Notes under the pieces: generated by a model
What the model was told of the DNA's origin: nothing
Seen by the model: only the letters and a program-made list of their open reading frames with translations
Database searches by the model: none
Part shown: piece after piece, positions 17,807-26,410 of the stretch
Numbering within the stretch: position 1 is the first letter of the stretch
Layout: each line of letters opens with the position of its first letter
Position numbers and translations under genes: made by a program
Assembly (NCBI GenBank): GCA_016297945.1
Contig: JAEDFR010000008.1
Coordinates: 1 to 48,742 of the forward strand
DNA: 48,742 bases
Source of the DNA: Lachnospiraceae bacterium
Lineage (GTDB): Bacteria > Bacillota > Clostridia > Lachnospirales > Lachnospiraceae
Direction: 5' to 3'

Positions 17807-18835
17807 ATGTCACAGGACGCAAAGATTTTTTATCAGGAAGATTGTAATTTATCTTTATTGGAAGGAAAGACAATCGCAGTAATCGGTTATGGTAGCCAGG
17901 GTCATGCGCATGCATTAAATGCAAAAGAATCAGGCTGCAATGTTATCATTGGTTTATACGAAGGTTCTAAATCATGGGATAAAGCCGTTAAACAGGGATT
18001 TGAAGTTTATACTGCTGCAGAAGCAGCAAAAAAAGCTGATATCATCATGATTTTGATCAACGATGAGAAACAGGCTGATTTATACAAAAATGATATCGAG
18101 CCCAACTTAGAGCCCGGTAATATGTTAATGTTCGCACATGGTTTCAATATTCATTTTGGTTGTATTGTACCTCCGGCTGATGTTGACGTTACCATGATTG
18201 CACCCAAAGGACCCGGACATACCGTTCGTAGTGAATACCAGGCAGGAAAAGGTGTTCCTTGTCTGATTGCTGTTCATCAGGATGCAACCGGAAAAGCTCA
18301 GGATATGGCATTAGCATATGCATTGGCAATCGGCGGAGCAAGAGCCGGTGTATTAGAGACAACATTCCGTACAGAAACAGAAACAGACCTTTTTGGTGAG
18401 CAGGCTGTTCTTTGCGGTGGTGTTTGTGCATTAATGCAGGCTGGTTTTGAAACATTGGTAGAAGCAGGATATGATCCTCGTAATGCATACTTTGAATGTA
18501 TCCATGAGATGAAATTGATTGTTGACTTGATTTATCAGTCAGGATTTGCAGGAATGAGATATTCTATTTCAAATACTGCAGAATACGGTGATTATATTAC
18601 AGGACCGAAGATCATTACAGAAGATACCAAGAAAGCAATGAAGAAGATCCTTTCTGATATTCAGGATGGTTCTTTTGCAAAAGAATTCTTATTGGATATG
18701 TCTCCTGCAGGAAAACAGGTTCATTTCAAAGCTATGAGAAAATTAGCTGCAGAACATCCTTCAGAAGTTGTTGGTGAAGAAATTCGTAAACTTTACAGCT
18801 GGAACAACGACGATGAGAAATTAATCAACAACTAA
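17807..18835 (+). CDS. ilvC: Ketol-acid reductoisomerase
   Basis: Converts acetolactate or acetohydroxybutyrate to the dihydroxy acid using NAD(P)H and magnesium. This 342-residue short (class I) form has the Rossmann motif GYGSQGHAHALN (27-38) and the all-helical C-terminal knotted domain with AEYGDY and GPKII. RBS TAGGAGG. It follows the ilvB and ilvN genes and precedes a strong terminator, closing the valine/isoleucine block. No ilvD is present in the window. Confidence 0.96.
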   Translation: MSQDAKIFYQEDCNLSLLEGKTIAVIGYGSQGHAHALNAKESGCNVIIGLYEGSKSWDKAVKQGFEVYTAAEAAKKADIIMILINDEKQADLYKNDIEPNLEPGNMLMFAHGFNIHFGCIVPPADVDVTMIAPKGPGHTVRSEYQAGKGVPCLIAVHQDATGKAQDMALAYALAIGGARAGVLETTFRTETETDLFGEQAVLCGGVCALMQAGFETLVEAGYDPRNAYFECIHEMKLIVDLIYQSGFAGMRYSISNTAEYGDYITGPKIITEDTKKAMKKILSDIQDGSFAKEFLLDMSPAGKQVHFKAMRKLAAEHPSEVVGEEIRKLYSWNNDDEKLINN

Positions 18836-18884
18836 TACATGGTCTGACGGCATAAAGTTTAATTGTTTTAGAATCTATTATAAT

Positions 18885-18938
18885 AAAAGGGCTTTTGTGT
18901 AGTATTGTTTTATTAACGATTATGCAAAAGCCTTTTTT
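18885..18938 (+). terminator. Intrinsic terminator after ilvC
   Basis: AAAAGGGCTTTTGTGTA pairs with TATGCAAAAGCCTTTTTT (one or two wobbles) around a loop of about 20 nt, ending in a T-run. Confidence 0.85.
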
Positions 18939-19031
18939 ATTGATATAAGCTGTTTATTTTATATTTTAATAAAATATCGTTTTTTTTTTGGAATGATCAT
19001 AAGAAAAAACGAAAAGGCAAAGGAGAATTCC

Positions 19032-19961
19032 ATGGATTCATTTAATTCAGAAAATAATAATCAGGATTTTATGCAGAATACATACAACAATCCGTATGAA
19101 AACCCATATCAGGAACCGTTGGTGAACGGATACGAAAGTACTTACAATACCAATGGTCAAATGTATCAAACTTATGAGGAACCTGAAAAAACCAAATTTT
19201 TTATGCAATTTCCATACGCATTTAATCCTACAAAATATGGTGTTTTATCTAATATCAATACTGGGGCAATGATTGGATTTGTTGCGTTATTGCTTGCTAT
19301 CTGTACTTTGGTAACTTATATTGGTTTTGCAATTTCTTTCAACGACACGGAAGCATTCAATGAAGTGATGGATGTTTTTCCGTATTTTAAGGTTGATGAT
19401 GGCGAATTTTATATTGAAGAGGATTTTGAGTATGATGATCCCAATAAAGAGGTGTATGTTTATTTCTCGGATGATTACGACTCTTTTTCGTTAGGTGATG
19501 CGGAAGAATTGCATACGGAAGGCTATGATTCGGTTATGTTGATATCCAGAACCAATCTTGTGCTTGAATCGGATGGAGAGTATAATCAGTTGAGTTTTAA
19601 AGATTTTGGGACGATTTCTTTTGATAAGGACTGGATTATTGACAGTCTGATTCCCGGATTATTTGTATTTGTTTCTGTTTGCTTTATTTTTTATTATATT
19701 GCGAGAAGCTTTTGGTATTTCTTCTGTGCGATGATTTATATGTTAATTGCAATGATTTGTGCAAAGATATTCCATAGAGATATAGCAGCCGGAGTATTGT
19801 TTAAAGCAAGTGTATATGCGAAAGTGTTAATGACTGTAGTTGCATGTCTGCTATCGGTTCTGCCGGTTGCAATTACGATTCCGGCATTTATCCGGACAAT
19901 GATCACACTTGCAATGATTATTGCGGCATTTGGTCATCTACCTCAGAGAACGAATGTATAA
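19032..19961 (+). CDS. DUF1189-like integral membrane protein
   Basis: A 309-residue membrane protein. The first 55 residues are polar and Asn/Tyr/Pro-rich (NPYENPYQEP). One transmembrane helix at about 80-105, an acidic extracytoplasmic region (about 105-205) and four C-terminal helices follow. The topology and the FAYAFNPTKY-like region before helix 1 resemble DUF1189 proteins, but the match is by eye. The ATG at 19032 has AAAGGAG before it; an upstream in-frame start at 18993 has none. Its last 44 bp overlap the 3' end of the convergent lysR gene. Confidence 0.7.
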   Translation: MDSFNSENNNQDFMQNTYNNPYENPYQEPLVNGYESTYNTNGQMYQTYEEPEKTKFFMQFPYAFNPTKYGVLSNINTGAMIGFVALLLAICTLVTYIGFAISFNDTEAFNEVMDVFPYFKVDDGEFYIEEDFEYDDPNKEVYVYFSDDYDSFSLGDAEELHTEGYDSVMLISRTNLVLESDGEYNQLSFKDFGTISFDKDWIIDSLIPGLFVFVSVCFIFYYIARSFWYFFCAMIYMLIAMICAKIFHRDIAAGVLFKASVYAKVLMTVVACLLSVLPVAITIPAFIRTMITLAMIIAAFGHLPQRTNV

Positions 19962-20841
19962 AATCAATGAATTTTTTCAGAGAATCTGACATAGGCAGAT
20001 CTTCTCGATATGTAAATCCGATTTTTCGTTTAGGAATGGTACGTTTAAAGGTTAGTTCTTTAAATGTGCCATTTTCTATGTCTTCTTTTACAAAATCACG
20101 GATAACACAGGCGATTCCCAAATCAATTTTGGCCAGTTCAATTAAAAGATCCATCGTGTTGATTTCTAAGATATTAGTCATAGTAATCTGATGTGCGGCA
20201 AGATATTGGTCAACAAACATGCGGGATACATTTTCTTTGTTTAGCATCATAAAGTTAGCGCTTGATAACAAGGATGCCTTTCCGTTACCTTCTCTGATAC
20301 GAAGATTTTTTAAGTAATTATCCGTTGCAATAAAGGTATCCTGAATTTCTTTAATAGGTTCATAACGCAGTAAGTGCCCGGGGGTGGAAGGAATACCAAC
20401 CAGACCTATTTCTGTTACGCCTTTTTCAATGTCCTGTATGGTTTCCATGGAAGGATGACAGGTTATAGAGATTGTAATATGAGGATTTTGTCTGATGAAT
20501 TCCTGCAAATAGGGGAGAAGAACATATTTACATAAAGTTATGCTGACCCCAATGGATAAATGAGAAACACCAAGGGTTGCGATTTTGTGCAACTGATCTT
20601 CACCACTCTGGATAGCCATAAAAGCATTTTTTACCTGTTCGTATAGGATTGTGCCTTCGTTTGTTAATGTAACACCGCGGGAACTACGCATAAAAAGCTT
20701 TGTGTCTAAATTGTTTTCGAGTTTGGCTATGGCTTTGCTGATAGCGGGCTGGCTGATGAAGAGTTCTTTGGCTGCTCCTGAAATGTTCTTGTTTTTTGCT
20801 ACTGTATAAAAAATATGATATAGATTTAAATTGTTCTCCAT
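19918..20841 (-). CDS. LysR-family transcriptional regulator, divergent from leuCD
   Basis: A 307-residue LysR regulator: an N-terminal winged helix-turn-helix (about 1-60, with GAAKELFISQPAISKAIAKLE) and a periplasmic-binding-protein-like effector domain (about 90-295). It is transcribed away from leuC with a 231-bp shared control region, the standard layout for a LysR protein controlling its neighbour. The likely target is leuCD, with a leucine-pathway metabolite as effector (inference). Its 3' end overlaps the DUF1189-like gene on the other strand. Confidence 0.9.
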   Translation of the reverse strand: MENNLNLYHIFYTVAKNKNISGAAKELFISQPAISKAIAKLENNLDTKLFMRSSRGVTLTNEGTILYEQVKNAFMAIQSGEDQLHKIATLGVSHLSIGVSITLCKYVLLPYLQEFIRQNPHITISITCHPSMETIQDIEKGVTEIGLVGIPSTPGHLLRYEPIKEIQDTFIATDNYLKNLRIREGNGKASLLSSANFMMLNKENVSRMFVDQYLAAHQITMTNILEINTMDLLIELAKIDLGIACVIRDFVKEDIENGTFKELTFKRTIPKRKIGFTYREDLPMSDSLKKFIDFIHSFSEVDDQMPQ

Positions 20842-21072
20842 AGGATGTACCTTTCTGTCAAAATGCTTTCATTCCAATATTATGATGAGAGTGTCAAAAG
20901 TAAATTCTATCAATTCATGATGGTGTAATTGGTATGAATTTTTATTAAAAAATATAAGGATGATTTCATCTTAACATAACCACAAATCATAGTAAACATA
21001 AATATTATGTATTTTATTTATATTCATATATTGTGCTATACTGACACTATCAAATTATAGGAGGATAGTATC
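20842..21072. promoter_or_regulatory. Shared lysR-leuC control region with inverted repeats
   Basis: The 231-bp divergent region holds an exact inverted repeat AATTCAT (20912-20918)/ATGAATT (20934-20940) with a 15-nt spacer, and a probable leuC -10 TATACT (21037-21042) with a poor -35. It also contains a 22-bp motif (20881-20902) that recurs at 48602-48623. LysR sites are expected here but cannot be assigned. Confidence 0.5.
20881..20902. repeat. Dispersed 22-bp motif, copy 1
   Basis: TATGATG-NN-AGTGTCAAAAGTA; matches 20 of 22 bases at 48602-48623. It sits 40-60 bp upstream of lysR, in the lysR-leuC region. Confidence 0.6.
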
Positions 21073-22335
21073 ATGGGAATGACGATGACACAAAAGATTT
21101 TAGCTGCACATGCCGGACTTGATAAGGTTGAAGCCGGACAACTGATTGAGGCAGATTTAGATCTTGTTTTAGGAAATGATATAACAAGCCCTGTAGCCAT
21201 TAAAGAAATGGATAAAATGAAAGTTGACGGGGTTTTTGATAAGGATAAAATAGCACTAGTACCGGATCATTTTGTCCCGAATAAGGATATTAAATCCGCA
21301 GAGCATTGCAAATGCGTCAGGGAGTTTGCTTATCGCAATCAGATTACCAATTATTTTGAAGTGGGTCAGATGGGGATTGAACATGCTTTATTACCTGAAA
21401 AAGGTCTGACGGTTGCCGGTGATGTGATTATCGGTGCAGATTCACATACCTGTACATATGGTGCGTTAGGTGCATTTTCTACCGGTGTCGGAAGTACGGA
21501 TATGGCAGCCGGAATGGCAACTGGTAAAGCCTGGTTTAAGGTTCCCGGAGCAATCAAATTTGAGTTAACCGGTTCACTTCCGGAATGGATCAGCGGTAAA
21601 GACCTGATTCTTCATATCATCGGAATGATTGGTGTAGATGGTGCTTTATACAAATCGATGGAATTTGTCGGTGAAGGTGTTAAGAGTCTCTCCATGGATG
21701 ATCGTTTTACCATTGCTAATATGGCAATTGAAGCAGGTGCTAAAAACGGTATTTTCCCTGTTGATGAATTAGCCAAGGCTTACATGGATGAGCATTCCAC
21801 AAAACAATATACGATTTATGAAGCAGATGAGGACGCTGTTTATGATGAAGTATATACCATTGATTTAAATTCACTTCGTCCTACGATTGCATTTCCACAT
21901 TTACCGGAAAACACAAAGACAATTGATGAAATTACAGAAGATATTAAAATCGATCAGGTTGTTATCGGTTCTTGTACAAACGGACGTATTGACGATTTGA
22001 GATGCGCGGCAAAGGTGTTAAAAGATAAAAAAGTAGCACCCGGAATTCGCTGTATTATTATTCCGGCAACGCAGGCCATTTATCTGCAGGCAATGGAAGA
22101 AGGGCTTTTAAAAACCTTTATTGAAGCCGGTGCTGTTGTCTCTACACCAACCTGTGGTCCCTGCTTAGGCGGATATATGGGTATTTTAGCAGCCGGTGAG
22201 AGATGTGTTGCCACAACAAACCGTAATTTTGTCGGTCGTATGGGTCATGTCGATTCGGAGATATATCTGGCGTCTCCTGCAGTTGCAGCAGCTAGTGCAG
22301 TCGCAGGGAAGATTTCCTGCCCGTGTCGTTTATAA
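21073..22335 (+). CDS. leuC: 3-isopropylmalate dehydratase large subunit
   Basis: Isomerises 2-isopropylmalate to 3-isopropylmalate in leucine synthesis together with LeuD. At 420 residues it is the shorter clostridial/archaeal type of aconitase-family large subunit. The 4Fe-4S ligands lie in VIGSCTNGRIDDL and TPTCGPCLGG, and GADSHTCTYGALG is the conserved substrate loop. The start follows ATAGGAGG. leuD follows about 100 bp later. Confidence 0.95.
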   Translation: MGMTMTQKILAAHAGLDKVEAGQLIEADLDLVLGNDITSPVAIKEMDKMKVDGVFDKDKIALVPDHFVPNKDIKSAEHCKCVREFAYRNQITNYFEVGQMGIEHALLPEKGLTVAGDVIIGADSHTCTYGALGAFSTGVGSTDMAAGMATGKAWFKVPGAIKFELTGSLPEWISGKDLILHIIGMIGVDGALYKSMEFVGEGVKSLSMDDRFTIANMAIEAGAKNGIFPVDELAKAYMDEHSTKQYTIYEADEDAVYDEVYTIDLNSLRPTIAFPHLPENTKTIDEITEDIKIDQVVIGSCTNGRIDDLRCAAKVLKDKKVAPGIRCIIIPATQAIYLQAMEEGLLKTFIEAGAVVSTPTCGPCLGGYMGILAAGERCVATTNRNFVGRMGHVDSEIYLASPAVAAASAVAGKISCPCRL

Positions 22336-22438
22336 AAATGAGAGGAACAAATAGTAGCTATTTATACTAATAGGTCGCGGAAAGAAATATTTGACCACGT
22401 AGATATAGCTTGATAAAAAATCAGATAAGGAGATTGTC

Positions 22439-22927
22439 ATGGAAAACGCAAAAGGTATTGTATTTAAATATGGTGATAATGTGGATACGGATGTCATTAT
22501 TCCGGCAAGATATTTGAATTCTTCCGATCCGGCAGAGCTTGCAACACATTGCATGGAAGATATTGATCAGGATTTCGTAAAAAAAGTGAAAAAAGGAGAC
22601 ATCATGGTTGCAACCAAAAACTTTGGTTGCGGATCTTCCCGTGAACATGCACCGATTGCTATCAAAGCATCCGGTATCAGTTGTGTGATTGCGGATACAT
22701 TTGCTCGAATTTTTTACCGCAATGCCATTAATATTGGTTTGCCGATTATTGAATGTGCAGATGCTGCCAATGAGATTGAAGCCGGAGATGAAGTGGAAGT
22801 TGATTTTGATTCCGGTAAGATTTACGATCTGACAAAAGGTACGGAATATCAGGGGCAGGCATTTCCGCCATTTATGCAGAAAATCATTGATGCAGAAGGT
22901 CTTGTAAACTATATCAATGCCAAATAA
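22439..22927 (+). CDS. leuD: 3-isopropylmalate dehydratase small subunit
   Basis: A 162-residue swivelling-domain subunit that completes the isopropylmalate isomerase active site. It has the family motifs GDNVDTDVIIPARYL near the start and GSSREHAPIAIK (the arginine/serine loop). RBS ATAAGGAG. Its short length matches the LeuC type next to it. A strong hairpin terminator ends the leuCD unit; leuA and leuB are not in the window. Confidence 0.95.
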   Translation: MENAKGIVFKYGDNVDTDVIIPARYLNSSDPAELATHCMEDIDQDFVKKVKKGDIMVATKNFGCGSSREHAPIAIKASGISCVIADTFARIFYRNAINIGLPIIECADAANEIEAGDEVEVDFDSGKIYDLTKGTEYQGQAFPPFMQKIIDAEGLVNYINAK

Positions 22928-22980
22928 AGATTTTTGAAGGTACGAGTTGTCCTTTCAAAATAATATTATACACTTAATCA

Positions 22981-23050
22981 ATGCCGGATTTCGGAGTGTG
23001 ACATCTCTTCATGCATGAGGTGTGTCTCACTTCAAAATCCGGCATTTTTA
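22981..23050 (+). terminator. Terminator of leuCD
   Basis: An exact 11-bp stem, ATGCCGGATTT (22981-22991) with AAATCCGGCAT (23035-23045), encloses a second imperfect stem (GTGTGACA with TGTCTCAC) and runs into Ts. Confidence 0.88.
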
Positions 23051-23100
23051 TCTTGCATATTCATGAGGTGCATTTTTATTTTCCATATTCTTGTGATTTG

Positions 23101-23130
23101 TTGACGAAAAATATAGATTGGCAGTAGTAT
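23101..23130 (+). promoter_or_regulatory. Promoter of the rhodanese gene
   Basis: TTGACG (23101-23106), an 18-bp spacer and TAGTAT (23125-23130), 35 bp before the start codon. Confidence 0.55.
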
Positions 23131-23164
23131 AATATATAGTTAATTTATGTAAGAGGAATAGAAC

Positions 23165-23656
23165 ATGAAAAAACGAACAAAAATGATACTGATAGGAATC
23201 GTTGCTGTCTTATTGGTTGTCACATTTATATTTTTAAAAAATCATATTTTAATTACTTCCAATGGTATTTCCATATCAATGAGTGATTCAGACGGTCCGA
23301 CAGCAGTTTTTATTGCCGGTAGATTGCCGAAAGGAGAAAAGAATATGATGTATACATCGATTACAATGGAAGAAGCAAAGACTATTTTTGAAAATCCCGG
23401 TGACTATATTATTCTGGATGTCAGAAGAGCTGATGAATTTTCCGAGGGGCACATACCGGGAGCAATCAATTATGCAAATGAGGATATTTTACAAGATAAA
23501 CCTGAAATGCTGCCGGATTTAGAACAGACCATATATGTCTACTGTCGAAGTGGTAGAAGAAGCAAAGAAGCGGCAGATAAGCTTGTTCAAATGGGATATA
23601 CCAATATTATAGAAATCGGTGGTATTCTAGACTGGACAGGTGAGCTGGAAAAATAG
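23165..23656 (+). CDS. Membrane-anchored rhodanese-domain protein
   Basis: A 163-residue protein with an N-terminal membrane anchor (about 7-25) and a single rhodanese domain (about 65-160). It shows LDVRRADEFSEGHIPGAIN and the active-site loop YCRSGRRS, whose cysteine would carry a persulfide. The domain should face outside the cell, since only a short positively charged stretch precedes the helix. Its sulfur donor and acceptor are unknown. RBS AAGAGGAA. It appears to be a single-gene unit. Confidence 0.88.
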   Translation: MKKRTKMILIGIVAVLLVVTFIFLKNHILITSNGISISMSDSDGPTAVFIAGRLPKGEKNMMYTSITMEEAKTIFENPGDYIILDVRRADEFSEGHIPGAINYANEDILQDKPEMLPDLEQTIYVYCRSGRRSKEAADKLVQMGYTNIIEIGGILDWTGELEK

Positions 23657-23705
23657 TAAAAATGATATGAAATAATTATATTAAAAATATAATACACACA
23701 AAACG

Positions 23706-23732
23706 CAAACAAAATTCAAACGAAATGCAAAC
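23706..23732. repeat. Three CAAAC repeats at 11-bp spacing upstream of the NusG_II promoter
   Basis: CAAAC occurs at 23706-23710, 23717-23721 and 23728-23732, exactly 11 bp apart and ending 5 bp before the -35 box. One-turn spacing is typical of direct-repeat operators of OmpR-type regulators. Confidence 0.6.
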
Positions 23733-23737
23733 ATGTG

Positions 23738-23766
23738 TTCACATTTTGCGTTTGTTATGATATAAT
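23738..23766 (+). promoter_or_regulatory. Promoter predicted to give a leaderless NusG_II mRNA
   Basis: TTCACA (23738-23743), a 17-bp spacer and a perfect TATAAT (23761-23766). Expected transcription start (23772-23774) coincides with the ATG at 23773, and no Shine-Dalgarno sequence lies before that codon. Confidence 0.65.
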
Positions 23767-23772
23767 AACGTC

Positions 23773-24144
23773 ATGAAAAAAGAAAACAGACATCTTATTA
23801 GTTTTTTACTCCTTATCTTTATATGCATGATTTTCGTTGTTTATCTCTTTTTTTTCAAAAGTGATGACGGAGCTTTTTGTGAAGTTTCTGTACAGGGAGA
23901 GATTGTTGACAGACTTCCGCTTTTTGAAGATAGCATAAAACGAATCGATACTCCCGGTGGCTATAATATTATTACGGTTAAAGAGGGGGGTGTATCTGTT
24001 ACGGAAGCTGATTGTGGGAATCAAATCTGTGTACAGACCGGACAGATTCATAAAAATGGTCAGATTATTACCTGTCTGCCGCATGGACTGATTATCAAAA
24101 TTGTATCCGGTCAGGATAAGGAGGTTGATACCATTGCCTACTGA
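23773..24144 (+). CDS. NusG domain II-containing membrane-anchored protein
   Basis: A 123-residue protein with an N-terminal membrane helix (about 9-27) and an extracytoplasmic NusG_II domain (about 35-120), recognised by CGNQICVQTGQI followed by GQIITCLPHGLIIKI. The two cysteine positions match family members that sit beside Gx-transporter and flavin-linked genes. Function is unknown. The message may be leaderless. The next gene overlaps its 3' end by 11 bp, so the two are translationally coupled. Confidence 0.87.
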   Translation: MKKENRHLISFLLLIFICMIFVVYLFFFKSDDGAFCEVSVQGEIVDRLPLFEDSIKRIDTPGGYNIITVKEGGVSVTEADCGNQICVQTGQIHKNGQIITCLPHGLIIKIVSGQDKEVDTIAY

Positions 24145-24619
24145 TAAGATTGCGAAAATGGGACTTTTCATCTGTCTTGGCATGATTTTTTCTTATGTAG
24201 AAACATTGGTTGTATTGGTTCCTGCGATTCCCGGGATAAAAATCGGATTGTCGAATGCATTGGTTGTTTTATTGCTCTATTCCTATGGCATTACATATTG
24301 TATTCTGTTTCAACTCTGCCGTATTTTGCTTAGTTCCCTTTTGTTTGGAAATTTGTTTGGATGTCTTTTTTCATTGGCCGGTGCGGGGATAAGTCTGCTT
24401 ATAATGTATCTGCTCAAAAAGGTGAAGTGGATTGATGTCCCCGGAAACAGTATGTTCGGCGGGATTTTTCATAATATTGCACAGCTTTTTGTCGCATATG
24501 CTTTGGTGCAAAATACAACTGTATTTTATTATTTCCCGGTATTGTTATTTAGTGGCGCACTTACCGGATATACAATCGGATGGATTGGTGAATTTATTTT
24601 GAAACGGAGATTGTTATGA
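24134..24619 (+). CDS. Gx transporter family membrane protein (heptaprenyl diphosphate synthase component I-like)
   Basis: A 161-residue integral membrane protein with five or so helices, of the Hpre_diP_synt_I/Gx transporter family. It looks like a small S-component-like membrane protein; the substrate is unknown and the 'prenyl synthase' name is historical. A TTG start at 24134 is preferred because AAGGAGG (24118-24124) lies 9 nt upstream, giving a protein beginning PTDKIAKMG. It overlaps the NusG_II gene by 11 bp and ruvA by 4 bp (ATGA). Confidence 0.82.
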   Translation: MPTDKIAKMGLFICLGMIFSYVETLVVLVPAIPGIKIGLSNALVVLLLYSYGITYCILFQLCRILLSSLLFGNLFGCLFSLAGAGISLLIMYLLKKVKWIDVPGNSMFGGIFHNIAQLFVAYALVQNTTVFYYFPVLLFSGALTGYTIGWIGEFILKRRLL

Positions 24620-25218
24620 TTGCTTATATTATTGGTGAAATAACGGATATTACAGAGGATTCTGTTGTGATTGAAACAAACGGAATGGGATTTAATGTTT
24701 TCGTTACCTCGGGTTATCAATACAGCATAGGACAAAATGTAAAGATTTATACCTATACCAATGTAAAGGAAGATGCCTTTTCTTTATTTGGTTTTGAAGA
24801 TAAAGAACAGCTTGTGTTGTTTAAAATGCTTTTGACAGTAAATGGCATCGGTCCCAAAGGTGCCCTTGCAATTTTGTCTTGTATGAGTACAACAGATCTT
24901 CGTTTTGCAATTTATCATGAAGATGCCGGCGCGATTGCTAAGGCAAACGGCATTGGTAAAAAGACAGCAGAGCGTGTGATTTTGGATTTAAAGGATAAGA
25001 TTAAATTATCAGACAGCCCTGATATGCCGTCTGCTTTATTAAAGGGAAATGATGTAGCATTAACCGGTTTTGATGAACAAAGGCGGGATGCAATTGAAGC
25101 ATTAACTGCACTTGGTTATAGTTCCGGTGAAGCCGTAAAGGCAGTTTCTAAGGTTGAAATGACGGATGGTATGACTGCAGATGCCATTTTAAAGCAATCA
25201 TTAAAATATTTATTTTAA
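24616..25218 (+). CDS. ruvA: Holliday junction branch migration protein RuvA
   Basis: A 200-residue RuvA that binds Holliday junctions as a tetramer and loads RuvB. The OB-fold N-terminus starts MIAYIIGEI, two helix-hairpin-helix motifs include NGIGPKGALAIL and NGIGKKTAERVILDLK, and the C-terminal RuvB-contact domain ends in ALGYSSGEAVKAV. Its ATG overlaps the preceding TGA, and ruvB follows 11 bp later, so it lies in a coupled operon. Confidence 0.97.
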   Translation: MIAYIIGEITDITEDSVVIETNGMGFNVFVTSGYQYSIGQNVKIYTYTNVKEDAFSLFGFEDKEQLVLFKMLLTVNGIGPKGALAILSCMSTTDLRFAIYHEDAGAIAKANGIGKKTAERVILDLKDKIKLSDSPDMPSALLKGNDVALTGFDEQRRDAIEALTALGYSSGEAVKAVSKVEMTDGMTADAILKQSLKYLF

Positions 25219-25229
25219 AGGAATGAATT

Positions 25230-26237
25230 ATGCCACAGAGAATTATTGAGACTTCCGTTTTGGAGGAAGACAAGAAAATAGAATCAACACTTCGTCCGCA
25301 GTCTATGGATGACTACATTGGTCAAAGTAAAGCAAAAGAAACATTGAAAATTTTTATTGAAGCAGCAAAGCAAAGAGAGGATGCCCTGGATCATATTTTA
25401 TTTTATGGACCGCCCGGCCTTGGTAAGACGACTCTTGCCGGTGTCATAGCTAATGAAATGGGGGCGCATCTGAAAGTGACCAGTGGACCGGCAATTGAAA
25501 AACCGGGAGATATGGCAGCTATTTTAAGTGGTCTTTCAGACGGAGATGTCCTGTTTGTGGATGAAATTCATCGATTAAACAAACAGGTTGAAGAAGTATT
25601 GTATCCTGCAATGGAGGATTATTGTATTGATATTATGATTGGCAAAGGTCCGACTGCAAAATCCATTCGTCTGGATCTCCCCAAATTTACACTAATTGGC
25701 GCAACAACCAGAGCGGGATTACTGTCTGCTCCGCTCAGAGATCGCTTTGGTGTTATCAATCGATTAGAGTTTTACAGTATAGAGGAGCTTGTAGCTATCA
25801 TTACGCGTTCGGCTTCTGTTTTTGATATTCAGATCGAAACAAACGGTGCCGTGGAAATGGCAAGAAGGAGCAGAGGCACTCCGCGAATTGCCAACCGCTT
25901 GTTAAAAAGAGTTAGAGATTTTGCGCAGGTTCGATATGATGGTGTAATAACAGAACACGTTGCAAAAGAAGCATTGGATATGCTGGATGTAGATAAGCTT
26001 GGATTGGATCATGTTGACAGGAATCTTCTGCTTACCATGATTGATAAATTTGGCGGTGGACCGGTAGGACTTGATACATTAGCTGCAGCGACCGGGGAGG
26101 ATGCAGGTACGATAGAAGATGTGAATGAGCCGTATCTGATTAAAAATGGATTGATTAATCGGACTCCCAGAGGTCGAGTGGTTACCAAAAATGCCTATCT
26201 TCATTTTGGGCTGGATTTGCCGGAGCATCTTATTTGA
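25230..26237 (+). CDS. ruvB: Holliday junction DNA helicase RuvB
   Basis: A hexameric AAA+ motor that drives branch migration with RuvA. The 335-residue protein has a Walker A (GPPGLGKTT, 60-68), a Walker B (LFVDEIHRL), the sensor region GATTRAGLLSAPLRDRFG and the C-terminal winged helix (RTPRGRV). Length and motifs are standard. RBS AAAGGAATG. No clear terminator follows. Confidence 0.97.
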   Translation: MPQRIIETSVLEEDKKIESTLRPQSMDDYIGQSKAKETLKIFIEAAKQREDALDHILFYGPPGLGKTTLAGVIANEMGAHLKVTSGPAIEKPGDMAAILSGLSDGDVLFVDEIHRLNKQVEEVLYPAMEDYCIDIMIGKGPTAKSIRLDLPKFTLIGATTRAGLLSAPLRDRFGVINRLEFYSIEELVAIITRSASVFDIQIETNGAVEMARRSRGTPRIANRLLKRVRDFAQVRYDGVITEHVAKEALDMLDVDKLGLDHVDRNLLLTMIDKFGGGPVGLDTLAAATGEDAGTIEDVNEPYLIKNGLINRTPRGRVVTKNAYLHFGLDLPEHLI

Positions 26238-26267
26238 TTATTTTTTCTAAATATTTTTGCTGAATAT

Positions 26268-26288
26268 TTCAGGAAAATTTCAGGAAAA
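26268..26288. repeat. Tandem TTCAGGAAAA repeat upstream of the zapA promoter
   Basis: TTCAGGAAAA at 26268-26277 is repeated exactly at 26279-26288, an 11-bp period, ending 14 bp before the -35 box. It could be a regulator site. Confidence 0.55.
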
Positions 26289-26302
26289 ATATCGAAAAAC
26301 GG

Positions 26303-26330
26303 TTGTTTTCTCATAATATTCTGATATAAT
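26303..26330 (+). promoter_or_regulatory. zapA promoter
   Basis: TTGTTT (26303-26308), a 16-bp spacer and a perfect TATAAT (26325-26330), about 80 bp upstream of the zapA start. Confidence 0.6.
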
Positions 26331-26410
26331 ATATCTTGTATGTGGTCTATGGATTTGTGGGCATATATTGTGTTGATGAATATTTTGTGTTATATCAGGG
26401 AGAAAATGAT

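Noticed and set aside
23706..23732. CAAAC repeats as a CRISPR or plasmid iteron array
   Set aside because: Units are only 5 bp with 6-bp gaps, three copies, adjacent to a promoter, so an operator is simpler.
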